Below, in pieces: positions 1 through 6,138 of a stretch of DNA of 7,256 bases. Source of the stretch: an uncultured Porphyromonadaceae bacterium (lineage in GTDB: Bacteria; Bacteroidota; Bacteroidia; Bacteroidales; CAMTPD01); assembly GCA_947074265.1 (NCBI GenBank), contig CAMTPD010000063.1:1-7256 (forward strand). Reading direction: 5' to 3'. A model generated the notes under the pieces. That model did not search any database, was not told the DNA's origin, and was given only the letters and a program-made list of their open reading frames with translations. The position numbers and the translations under genes are program-made. Position 1 is the stretch's first letter. Each line of letters starts with the position of its first letter.

Positions 1-815
1 GTTGCTTCATCTTTGCTTAGCATAAAAATAGAAGGACCTGAACCGGATATTCCTCCTCCCAGGGCACCTACCGTTTTACTTTTCATTTTGATTTCATCAA
101 AACCGGGTATTAGAATACTACGAATAGGCTCTATGATTACATCTTCGAGCGAACGCCCTAATAATTCATAATCCTTTTTAAGTAAACCGGCAACTACTCC
201 GGCTACATTTCCCCATTGACGAATAGCAGATTTAAGTTCGACATGCTGCTTGAGTATTTTACGAGCATTTTCGGTTTTCACTTCGATCTGAGGGTGCACC
301 ACTGTTACAAACAAATCCGGAGCAGAGAGTGGAACAATATCCAATGGATCTGTTGAGCGAATCAAAGTAACACCACCAAAGATACATGGTGTGATATTAT
401 CGGCATGCTTTACTCCGCTGGCTACTTTTTCACCAAACATAGCAAATCCTACCAACTGATCCGGTGTATATGGATTTCCAAGCAAATAGTTTGCCCCCAC
501 TACTGCTCCTGCCGCACTTGCCGCGCTTGAACCAATGCCACTTCCGGGCATAATATTTTTCTTGATCTCTACTTCGAATCCGATTGGTTTAGGATAATCT
601 TCCATCAATGCCAAAAGTGCCGCACCTGCTACGTTATCAGGTGGATTAGTTGGCAGGTTATAGTTGTCTTTGTTGATGATTTTTACAATAGGCTCATCGA
701 TGAGTCGCATCACCATTTCGTCATTTGGATTATCGAGCGCGAATCCGAGAATATCGAATCCACATACAACATTGGCTACTGTAGCCGGTGCTAATATTTT
801 GATTTGTTTTTTCAT
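1..815 (-). CDS. thrB: Homoserine kinase (GHMP family), 3' end cut off by window edge
   Basis: This enzyme phosphorylates L-homoserine with ATP to O-phosphohomoserine, the substrate of threonine synthase, in the cytoplasm. About 271 codons are visible and remain open to the left edge. Homoserine kinases are usually a little over 300 residues, so roughly the last 40 are missing. The GHMP motifs are clear: an N-terminal substrate segment (residues 7-25, PATVANVVCGFD), the phosphate-binding loop PGSGIGSSAASAAG at about 90-103, and the C-terminal glycine-rich motif GGGISGSGPS at about 253-262. The ATG at 813-815 gives the family's usual N-terminus. It lies 16 bases after the thrA stop on the same strand, so the two are almost certainly co-transcribed. 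No Shine-Dalgarno sequence is obvious in the gap. The specific homoserine kinase call, rather than another GHMP kinase, rests on the motifs and on the thrA neighbour. Confidence 0.93.
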   Translation of the reverse strand, partial: MKKQIKILAPATVANVVCGFDILGFALDNPNDEMVMRLIDEPIVKIINKDNYNLPTNPPDNVAGAALLALMEDYPKPIGFEVEIKKNIMPGSGIGSSAASAAGAVVGANYLLGNPYTPDQLVGFAMFGEKVASGVKHADNITPCIFGGVTLIRSTDPLDIVPLSAPDLFVTVVHPQIEVKTENARKILKQHVELKSAIRQWGNVAGVVAGLLKKDYELLGRSLEDVIIEPIRSILIPGFDEIKMKSKTVGALGGGISGSGPSIFMLSKDEA

Positions 816-831
816 TTCTGTAAGTATAAAT

Positions 832-3291
832 TTATGAATGTGCTATGCGTGCGGCACGAATTATGTCTGAGAATAAGCCGGATGCAGTAACCTCTGCTCC
901 CGCTCCCGCTCCTTTTATTACCAAAGGCTGTTCGGGATAACGATTTGTATAAAACAAAACCGCATTGTCTTTACCATCTAAATTAAAGAAGTCGCTATCG
1001 GAAGATACTGCCTCTAATCCTACACGGATAGTATCACCTTCGATTGATGCCAGATATTTGAGACGTTTTCCTGCGGCATGGGCATCTGTATATAGCTTTA
1101 AGAAATGCGCTTCGTGCAAAGCCAGCTCATCGTAAAATTGAGCAACATCTCCCTCGAGACACGAAGCCGGAAGAAAGCTTTCATTTCTAATTGTATCCAT
1201 TTCGACACTTCTTCCGGCTTCACGTGCCAATATTACAATCTTTCGCATTACATCTAAGCCACTTAAGTCGAGTCGTGGATCCGGCTCTGTATATCCCTCA
1301 TCCTGAGCTTGTTTTACCACGTCGGCAAACGAACGTGTTCCATTGTATTCATTGAATACGAAATTCATCGTACCCGAAAGCACAGCATGGATGCGATTAA
1401 CCTTATCGCCACTACGCAGCAAATCATTGAGGGTATTGATAACAGGAAGCCCCGCTCCTACATTGGTTTCGAAAAGAAATTGCGCATTGTATTTTTGAGC
1501 CAGACTCTTGAGCTTATGGTATGTTGAGTAATGAGACGAACACGCGATTTTATTACATGTAACTACGGAGATACTTTTTCGAAGCAACGTTGCATATACT
1601 CCTGCTACTTCTTCACATGCCGTATTGTCCACAAATATTGTGATTCGCTTATTCAAAGCAAGTACATGTTCTACAAATTGCTCCAACTGCATGGGGCGAC
1701 CATTCTGAAGTGTATTTCGCCACTCTTCCCAAGCTATTCCATCTTCATCAAATGCCATTGTTGTACTATTGGCAATACCTATTAATCGAACCTGTAATCG
1801 GAGATGCTCTTGTAGGTATTGAGTTTGTTTGCGAAGCTGCTCCATCAAACGACTTCCTACATTGCCAACTCCTACTACAAATAGATTGATTTGTTTGTAT
1901 ACCGATTCGAAGAATTGCTCGTGTAGTGCATTTAATGCTTTCTTTAGATCCGACCGGGCAATCACTGCTGAGATATTACGTTCGGATGATCCTTGAGCAA
2001 TGGCACGTATGTTTACACCATTACGACCAAGTACACTAAACATGCGTCCGCTGATACCCGGAAGATTCACCATGCTATCACCTACTAATGCAATCATTGC
2101 CAAAGATGTCTCAACTTTTACAGGCGCCAGCGTCTCATTCGCGAATTCTGCCGCAAAAGCTTGATGAATCGCCTCAACAGCCTTTTCTTTATCTTCTTCT
2201 TTGATTGCTACACACATAGAGTACTCAGATGAACTTTGCGTAATGAGCACAACATTGATATTTTCTGTTGCTAATGCGGTAAACAATCGACGTGAAAAAC
2301 CGGGAATACCAACAATGATTGTACCTTCAAGATTAAGTAACACAATATTGGCATTGTTTGATATCCCACAAATATTATCGTTCGCACTAGCACTTTGTGA
2401 TTGATCGAAAATAAGCGTTCCTTCTTCAGAGGGAGCAAATGTATTTTTAATGCGTAGCGGTATTTTCTTTAGCATTACAGGTTGTACTGCCGGAGGATAA
2501 AGTACTTTCGCACCAAAATGAGACAACTCCATAGCCTCATGGTACGACAGTGTACGAATGGTTTTTACATTCTTTACAATGCGAGGATCGGCAGTCATCA
2601 TTCCATTTACATCTGTCCATATCTCCATTTCTGAAGCATTTAGGGCTGCTGCAAATAATGCAGCCGTATAGTCTGAACCTCCGCGTCCCAAGGTTGTTGT
2701 GTTTCCGTTATTATCTGCGGCTACAAATCCAGGCACGATTACAACCGACTCAATAACGGCTCCAATTCGTTCTCTTATTGCGTGATTCGTATGAGAGAAT
2801 TGTACAATGGCTTTTCCGTAATTAGAATCTGTTTCAATAACTTCACGTGAATCTAACCATACATGCTTGATACCAATCGCTCGCATATATTCGGAGATTA
2901 CTTTAGATGTCATTAACTCTCCGTATGCCAACAACATGTCTGAAGTTCGGGCCGACATTTCTTTAAGCGTACAAATCCCGGCACAAATATCTTCGATTTG
3001 ATTGATGTATTGCTTAACCATACTTAGCGTAGCACTTTGCGTGATTACAGGTAGCAATGAGCGGGTATAGTTTAACATTCGGTTTTCAATGACTGAAAGA
3101 ATGGTGCGATAACCTTGATTCTGAGCAGTAGCCAACTGTCCGGCCTCCAACAATAAATCGGTTATTCCTTCCAATGCAGAAATAACAATAACAACTTTAT
3201 TTTCTCTCATTTCTTTCTCTACAATCGACACGATTGTATCTACACAATGAGATGAAGCCAATGAGCTCCCTCCAAATTTTAGAATTTTCAT
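832..3291 (-). CDS. thrA: Bifunctional aspartokinase / homoserine dehydrogenase
   Basis: The 819-residue protein carries out the first and third steps of the aspartate-to-threonine pathway: ATP-dependent aspartate phosphorylation and NAD(P)H-dependent reduction of aspartate semialdehyde to homoserine. The length matches E. coli ThrA (820). The aspartokinase domain spans about 1-295, with KFGGSS (5-10), GRGGSDYTA (202-210), TDVNG (226-230) and DPR (235-237). Two ACT regulatory regions follow at about 315-385 and 396-465, including AQGSSERNIS (432-441), which suggests feedback control by threonine. The dehydrogenase has a Rossmann glycine loop VGVGNVGS (473-480), VTCNK (577-581), FETNVGAGLPV (607-617) and SGTMNFV (639-645). 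Residues E669, D675, D680 and K684 match the catalytic set E208, D214, D219, K223 of yeast homoserine dehydrogenase. It ends with KGAGAGAEVTASG (793-805). Both halves look intact. The reading frame stays open for 35 codons upstream, back to the TAA at 3397-3399, but contains no usual start codon, so the ATG at 3289-3291 is chosen. Confidence 0.97.
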   Translation of the reverse strand: MKILKFGGSSLASSHCVDTIVSIVEKEMRENKVVIVISALEGITDLLLEAGQLATAQNQGYRTILSVIENRMLNYTRSLLPVITQSATLSMVKQYINQIEDICAGICTLKEMSARTSDMLLAYGELMTSKVISEYMRAIGIKHVWLDSREVIETDSNYGKAIVQFSHTNHAIRERIGAVIESVVIVPGFVAADNNGNTTTLGRGGSDYTAALFAAALNASEMEIWTDVNGMMTADPRIVKNVKTIRTLSYHEAMELSHFGAKVLYPPAVQPVMLKKIPLRIKNTFAPSEEGTLIFDQSQSASANDNICGISNNANIVLLNLEGTIIVGIPGFSRRLFTALATENINVVLITQSSSEYSMCVAIKEEDKEKAVEAIHQAFAAEFANETLAPVKVETSLAMIALVGDSMVNLPGISGRMFSVLGRNGVNIRAIAQGSSERNISAVIARSDLKKALNALHEQFFESVYKQINLFVVGVGNVGSRLMEQLRKQTQYLQEHLRLQVRLIGIANSTTMAFDEDGIAWEEWRNTLQNGRPMQLEQFVEHVLALNKRITIFVDNTACEEVAGVYATLLRKSISVVTCNKIACSSHYSTYHKLKSLAQKYNAQFLFETNVGAGLPVINTLNDLLRSGDKVNRIHAVLSGTMNFVFNEYNGTRSFADVVKQAQDEGYTEPDPRLDLSGLDVMRKIVILAREAGRSVEMDTIRNESFLPASCLEGDVAQFYDELALHEAHFLKLYTDAHAAGKRLKYLASIEGDTIRVGLEAVSSDSDFFNLDGKDNAVLFYTNRYPEQPLVIKGAGAGAEVTASGLFSDIIRAARIAHS

Positions 3292-3325
3292 ATATATAAA
3301 ATATTGATAAAAGGATAGTAAAAAT

Positions 3326-3472
3326 TCACCTGCTCTTGTGAGAGGTGTACCTATGTTTGTATAGGTCTGAGGATAATATGGAAATAGACAACCCTGTTAC
3401 AGGGTCGATGATGAAGTCGAGGATGTAGATGTAGGGCATTGCCCATAGCCAGCAGACTGCACCATAGAACAT
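3326..3472 (-). other. Overlapping Ile-rich 48-codon ORF; possible gene remnant or alternative leader
   Basis: A second minus-strand frame over the same leader reads from ATG at 3470-3472 to TGA at 3326-3328. The frame is also open upstream of that ATG, back to a TGA. It encodes a hydrophobic stretch, WLWAMPYIYILDFIIDPVTG, with four isoleucine codons, all ATC, between 3407 and 3430. C-ending codons (TTC, TAC, ATC, GAC) dominate its first half, unlike the neighbouring genes, which suggests once-functional coding sequence. After the DPVTG motif the adjacent frame continues plausibly as CLFPYYPQTYTNIGT, as if a frameshift had occurred. The alternatives are a decayed small membrane or lipoprotein gene, or an isoleucine-sensing leader ORF that ends inside the terminator hairpin. 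No family was firmly recognised. Confidence 0.25.
3327..3347 (-). terminator. Terminator-like hairpin in thrA leader (candidate attenuator)
   Basis: On the minus strand, arms CACCT and AGGTG enclose an inner CTC/GAG pairing with loop ACAA and a single bulged C. The stem is followed directly by AATTTTT. A GC-containing hairpin plus a short T run is the form of an intrinsic terminator. It sits about 35 bases before the thrA start codon and downstream of a candidate leader peptide, so conditional termination would control thrA-thrB. The T run is short, and the fold was judged by eye. Confidence 0.45.
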
Positions 3473-3476
3473 GGTG
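3349..3476 (-). promoter_or_regulatory. Series of leader hairpins upstream of thrA
   Basis: Several inverted repeats lie in order along the presumed leader RNA. CACCAT/ATGGTG has a 5-base loop (3460-3476). GGGC/GCCC has a 3-base loop (3434-3444). ACCCTG/CAGGGT has a 3-base loop (3391-3405), and the stop codon of the Thr/Ser-rich leader ORF forms that loop. ACCTAT/ATAGGT has a 6-base loop (3349-3366) and abuts the terminator-like hairpin with one base between. The GGTG in the first repeat could also pair with CACC in the terminator arm, which would offer alternative folds. Pairings are exact in the sequence; the regulatory role is inferred. Confidence 0.4.
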
Positions 3477-3516
3477 TAGCAAAGATCGAAGAAATATGTT
3501 CAAAATAATGCTTCAT
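3397..3516 (-). CDS. Candidate Thr/Ser-rich leader peptide, 39 aa
   Basis: This short ORF starts with ATG at 3514-3516 and ends with TAA at 3397-3399. Its C-terminus reads PTSTSSTSSSTL, with four threonine codons (ACA, ACA, ACT, ACC) and six serine codons in the last eleven codons. The run ends right at the ACCCTG/CAGGGT hairpin, and a terminator-like hairpin lies between it and thrA. A peptide rich in the amino acid made by the downstream operon is the hallmark of ribosome-mediated attenuation, as known for E. coli thrL. The start lies about 20 bases downstream of where a candidate promoter would begin transcription. The ORF is in frame with thrA, separated by the TAA and 35 open codons. The main doubt is that an overlapping frame (3326-3472) looks at least as protein-like, so the Thr/Ser run could be an off-frame by-product. 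Confidence 0.4.
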   Translation of the reverse strand: MKHYFEHISSIFATPCSMVQSAGYGQCPTSTSSTSSSTL

Positions 3517-3542
3517 TTATCTGCTTGCTTATATTTCGAAAG

Positions 3543-3572
3543 CAATATTACAATAAAAATGACAAAACAACA
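3543..3572 (-). promoter_or_regulatory. Possible Bacteroides-type promoter for the thr leader
   Basis: On the minus strand, TGTTG (3572-3568) is followed after 17 bases by TAATATTG (3550-3543). These resemble the Bacteroides -33 (TTG/TTTG) and -7 (TAnnTTTG) elements, with one mismatch in the second and spacing slightly shorter than usual. Transcription would start near 3537, about 20 bases before the candidate leader start codon. In AT-rich DNA such matches arise by chance, so this is weak evidence. Confidence 0.25.
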
Positions 3573-3643
3573 CTCTTAATTAATTATTTATCCTTTATTA
3601 ACTTTTTATTTTCTATTCGTTCGGAGTCAAAAAATAAATATCA

Positions 3644-4789
3644 TCATGCACGTCTAATGCGTATCTTCATTGAATTTACCAACGGTTTGTCTACTATGAA
3701 AATAAGATAACCTCCACCTCCGGCTCCACTAATTTTATAGCCTTTCACCTGCGACTTATACTCGTCTAGATGGCGCATTATTTCAGCATCAACCATATGG
3801 GGAAACATGGCAATTTGTGCCTCGAAGCTAGCTGTTACCGCATCGCCAAAAGCATCTAGATTCTTATCTTTCAAAGCTTGCCAACATGCATCTGCCGAAA
3901 TTGAAAGAGCTTTTGCTCCTGAGGCATCAATTCGTGTATCAGACAAAACATCAAAATTGGTATGTCGCGGATAAAGCGGAACCAAACAGATGTGTGTCTC
4001 TATCCAATCTAATGTCTCTTTGTCCAATATACTTTCAATTTCACACGGCCAATATGCTCCGTTGTATAAGTATTTGTTCAGTCCGGGCATCACCACACCT
4101 AGTGCATCTTGTGAGCCGCTAATGTATTTACTACCAGGAGGATTTTCGAAACAAAAAAGCATTTGAGCAAGCTTTACACGGTCACCTTCAGGAATATCTG
4201 TCTGCCAAAGCTCTACTGCTTTTTTTCGAGAAGAAGTGCTCATTCCACTTCTATCGTTAAATTCATAGTCGGGTTCAATATTGATGGTAAGTACTGCTCC
4301 GGCATGAAATTTACTGACATAGGGCTGATCAAGCCATCCTCCTGCAAGATCGATACGATATGGAATTCTGCATTCGCTTCGCAATGCTGTTGTACTTCGT
4401 ACCGGCAAACCCGGATGAGGTATACGCTCCGCTATTATATACTCGATACCCAATTCTTTACAGAATGCTTCTTTCATGGGACTGTGTCCATCAGAGTTGA
4501 CAAAAAAGATATCAGGCATCAATGCCCGCACATCTTCTTCAAAATCCATGATACCAGAGCCAGTATTGATCCATGCTTTGTGCACTGCTTTAAGTGCACT
4601 GACCATATAAAGGCGCTCTTGATCGCAGTTTATCGCGTTACGATTTTTAAGTTGTTGTATTGTTTTGTCTGAACCAATACCCACATACAAATCTCCATAT
4701 TGGGCTGCTTCTGTAAAAAAAGCAACATGTCCGCTGTGCAACATATCGTAACATCCGGATACAAACACCTTTTTTCTTTCACTCATCAT
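3644..4789 (-). CDS. Bifunctional nucleotidyltransferase / GHMP-family sugar kinase
   Basis: The 381-residue protein joins two domains. Residues about 6-137 form a cytidylyltransferase-like Rossmann domain: VFVSGCYDMLHSGHVAFF with the HxGH signature at 18-21, and RSTTALR at 131-137 in the place of the family's R-x-x-x-(I)ST(S) nucleotide motif. Residues about 140-381 form a GHMP kinase domain: PYRIDLAGGWLDQP (143-156), a variant phosphate loop SGMSTSS (181-187), GSQDALG (225-231, like the QD motif of heptose- and fucose-kinase relatives), and SGAGGGGYLIF (354-364). It probably phosphorylates a sugar or sugar phosphate and activates it with a nucleotide, analogous in logic to HldE. HldE, however, uses an unrelated ribokinase-type kinase placed first. 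The substrate cannot be named. The GHMP half is unusually compact, with only about 25 residues between its first two motifs. Two consecutive ATGs exist (4787-4789 and 4784-4786); either could start the protein. Confidence 0.8.
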   Translation of the reverse strand: MMSERKKVFVSGCYDMLHSGHVAFFTEAAQYGDLYVGIGSDKTIQQLKNRNAINCDQERLYMVSALKAVHKAWINTGSGIMDFEEDVRALMPDIFFVNSDGHSPMKEAFCKELGIEYIIAERIPHPGLPVRSTTALRSECRIPYRIDLAGGWLDQPYVSKFHAGAVLTINIEPDYEFNDRSGMSTSSRKKAVELWQTDIPEGDRVKLAQMLFCFENPPGSKYISGSQDALGVVMPGLNKYLYNGAYWPCEIESILDKETLDWIETHICLVPLYPRHTNFDVLSDTRIDASGAKALSISADACWQALKDKNLDAFGDAVTASFEAQIAMFPHMVDAEIMRHLDEYKSQVKGYKISGAGGGGYLIFIVDKPLVNSMKIRIRRA

Positions 4790-4900
4790 CGAAAAGATAA
4801 TCTTAATTCAACTCTAAAGGTAAAACTAATATTTAAAATGCTTCTACACACTTCAAGCTTCTTCTTTTGCTCTGATGCAAATCGAGACTTGATACAACGC

Positions 4901-5031
4901 AAAAAGTTTTCGTGGACTTTCTAAAATGTTTTCATGGACTTTCTAAAAAGTATTCGTGGAGATTAAAAATACTTTTCACGGTAAATGAAAATAGTTTTCT
5001 CGAAGAGTCAAAATAGTATTCACGAATACAA
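4901..5031. repeat. Six tandem imperfect repeats of about 22 bp
   Basis: Units begin at 4901, 4923, 4945, 4965, 4988 and 5010. Units 1 and 2 differ at only 2 of 22 positions. The first reads AAAAAGTTTTCGTGGA followed by CTTTCT. Unit 3 keeps 15 of the first 16 positions. Units 4 to 6 are progressively divergent and mainly keep the A-run and a (T/A)TTC(A/G/T)(T/C)G core, with unit lengths 20-23. The last unit contains a perfect hairpin-like palindrome GTATTC-AC-GAATAC (5016-5029). The near two-turn helical spacing would place each core on the same DNA face, which fits arrayed protein binding or intrinsic bending. It could also be a neutral minisatellite. It is not a CRISPR, since there are no spacers between units. 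Confidence 0.75.
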
Positions 5032-5092
5032 TTTACCTGACATTACCTAGTTGTTTCATCAAAGTATGATAGTTTAGTTTCTTGACGAATGA

Positions 5093-5119
5093 TAAACAAT
5101 ATCAAAGGTTTATTGTTTA
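5093..5119. promoter_or_regulatory. Perfect 8-bp inverted repeat upstream of cbiM (candidate operator)
   Basis: TAAACAAT (5093-5100) and ATTGTTTA (5112-5119) are exact inverted copies with an 11-base spacer, 36 bases before the cbiM start codon. The half-site centres are 19 bases apart, close to two helical turns, which suits a dimeric regulator. An RNA hairpin is possible but would be weak because it is AT-rich. The regulator is unknown; a metal-sensing one would fit the operon. Confidence 0.4.
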
Positions 5120-5155
5120 AGTAATAGTTATAAATATTTTCAAAAATAGGAATCT

Positions 5156-6130
5156 ATGCATATGGCTGATGCATTGGTATCAACACCTGTTGCCGGAGTT
5201 GCTACCATTATTGCCGCCTCATTGGTGTGTGTGGCTTGTAAAAAGGTAAAACAATTACAGAATGAACAGATTGTTCCGTTGATGGGCATTATGGGGGCTT
5301 TTGTGTTTGCTGCTCAAATGATAAACTTCACCATACCCGGAACAGGATCTAGCGGACACATCGTAGGGGGCGTATTGCTAGCGACTTTATTAGGTCGATG
5401 GCCGGCTTTCCTTACACTCACTTCCGTTCTTATTTTACAAGCATTCTTGTTTGCCGATGGAGGCATCTTAGCTCTTGGGTGTAACATTGTAAATATGGGT
5501 GTTTTCACTTGCCTTATTGCATATCCTATCCTATTTAAACCGCTTATTAAGAAGAACTCATCTACATTCATGTTGTTTACTTGCAGCATATTGACGTCTG
5601 TCTTTGGCCTTGAAATGGGAGCTTTTGCTGTTACCATGGAAACTTGGATGTCGGGGATTACTGTACTACCCATAGGTCGTTTTCTTTTATTCATGCTTCC
5701 CATACATTTAATAATCGGAATACTTGAAGGTGTAGCTACCGGTTTTGTTTTAGTCTATATAAAAAAGACACAACCTGCATTTTTTAAGTTGTCGGAAATA
5801 GAGTTTGAAGAAGCCGATAAACATGCGCATCGATTCAATCTAAAGTCAATTCTTCTCGCTTTTGCTCTACCTACTTTTTTATTGGGAGGTGCCTTTTCAT
5901 TTATTGCGTCTTCCCATCCCGATGGTTTGGAATGGTCGATAGATAAAGTAACTGAGGGACTAGAACTTCCTATTTCTAACGAAACACCACACATACTTGC
6001 ACAGTTATTACAAGACTACACCGCAATTATGCCGGATTATAACACCTCTTTTGCCGGTATTATCGGAGGCATATTGTTTATCGTTGCAGCATTCGTAATT
6101 TCAAAAATATATAAGCAGCGTTACAATTAA
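5156..6130 (+). CDS. cbiM: Cobalt/nickel ECF transporter substrate component CbiM with fused PDGLE (CbiN-like) domain
   Basis: This is the membrane component that binds the metal ion in a group I ECF importer. The 324-residue protein starts MHMADAL. In the NikM/CbiM family the mature N-terminus and His2 ligate the metal, so the ATG at 5156 is the right start and the ATG two codons later is not. A second expected ligand is present as His68 in GSSGHIVGG (64-72). Other family features are HLIIGILEG (184-192) and about six hydrophobic segments between 8 and 203. From about 232 a fused region adds a membrane helix, the PDGLEWS motif (255-261), a loop and a final helix (about 301-317), matching the CbiN/NikN-type PDGLE domain. 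A separate cbiN is therefore not needed. Such fusions occur in nickel as well as cobalt systems, so the ion is unresolved. It is the first gene of the operon, with cbiQ 8 bases downstream. Confidence 0.9.
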   Translation: MHMADALVSTPVAGVATIIAASLVCVACKKVKQLQNEQIVPLMGIMGAFVFAAQMINFTIPGTGSSGHIVGGVLLATLLGRWPAFLTLTSVLILQAFLFADGGILALGCNIVNMGVFTCLIAYPILFKPLIKKNSSTFMLFTCSILTSVFGLEMGAFAVTMETWMSGITVLPIGRFLLFMLPIHLIIGILEGVATGFVLVYIKKTQPAFFKLSEIEFEEADKHAHRFNLKSILLAFALPTFLLGGAFSFIASSHPDGLEWSIDKVTEGLELPISNETPHILAQLLQDYTAIMPDYNTSFAGIIGGILFIVAAFVISKIYKQRYN

Positions 6131-6138
6131 ATTTATAA

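Larger units (their letters stand above)
4790..5155. promoter_or_regulatory. Divergent intergenic region between the kinase-fusion gene and cbiM
   Basis: This 366-base, strongly AT-rich gap separates two divergent transcription units, so it should hold both promoters. It contains the 22-bp repeat array and the 8-bp inverted repeat listed separately. Weak matches to the Bacteroides -7 element are TAGTTTAG at 5070-5077 for the cbi operon, and TACCTTTA on the minus strand at 4822-4815 for the fusion gene. Neither has a convincing upstream partner. No B12-box (GCCACTG-like) or other recognised riboswitch core, tRNA or further ORF with coding character was seen. Confidence 0.5.

Noticed and set aside
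180..220. Possible second mutation or frameshift in thrB
   Set aside because: The translation stays in one open frame from the start to the window edge with all expected GHMP motifs, so the gene is only cut by the window.
3292..3396. N-terminal extension of ThrA
   Set aside because: The frame is open for 35 codons upstream, but it has no ATG, GTG or TTG in frame, and the ATG at 3289-3291 gives the usual family N-terminus.
3434..3444. GGGC/GCCC hairpin as an independent terminator
   Set aside because: The stem is only four base pairs and no T run follows on either strand; it is kept only as part of the leader structure.
4163..4672. 169-codon plus-strand ORF
   Set aside because: It is antisense to the well-supported nucleotidyltransferase/GHMP gene and has no recognisable motifs.
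4901..5031. CRISPR array
   Set aside because: Repeats are directly abutting with no spacers, diverge progressively, and no cas genes are present.
4790..5155. Cobalamin riboswitch expected before cbiM
   Set aside because: No B12-box or the conserved core of that riboswitch was found on the plus strand in the region; it consists of AT-rich repeats and a dyad.
5314..5703. 129-codon minus-strand ORF
   Set aside because: It lies antisense within cbiM, whose frame has clear family motifs; the ORF shows no domain.
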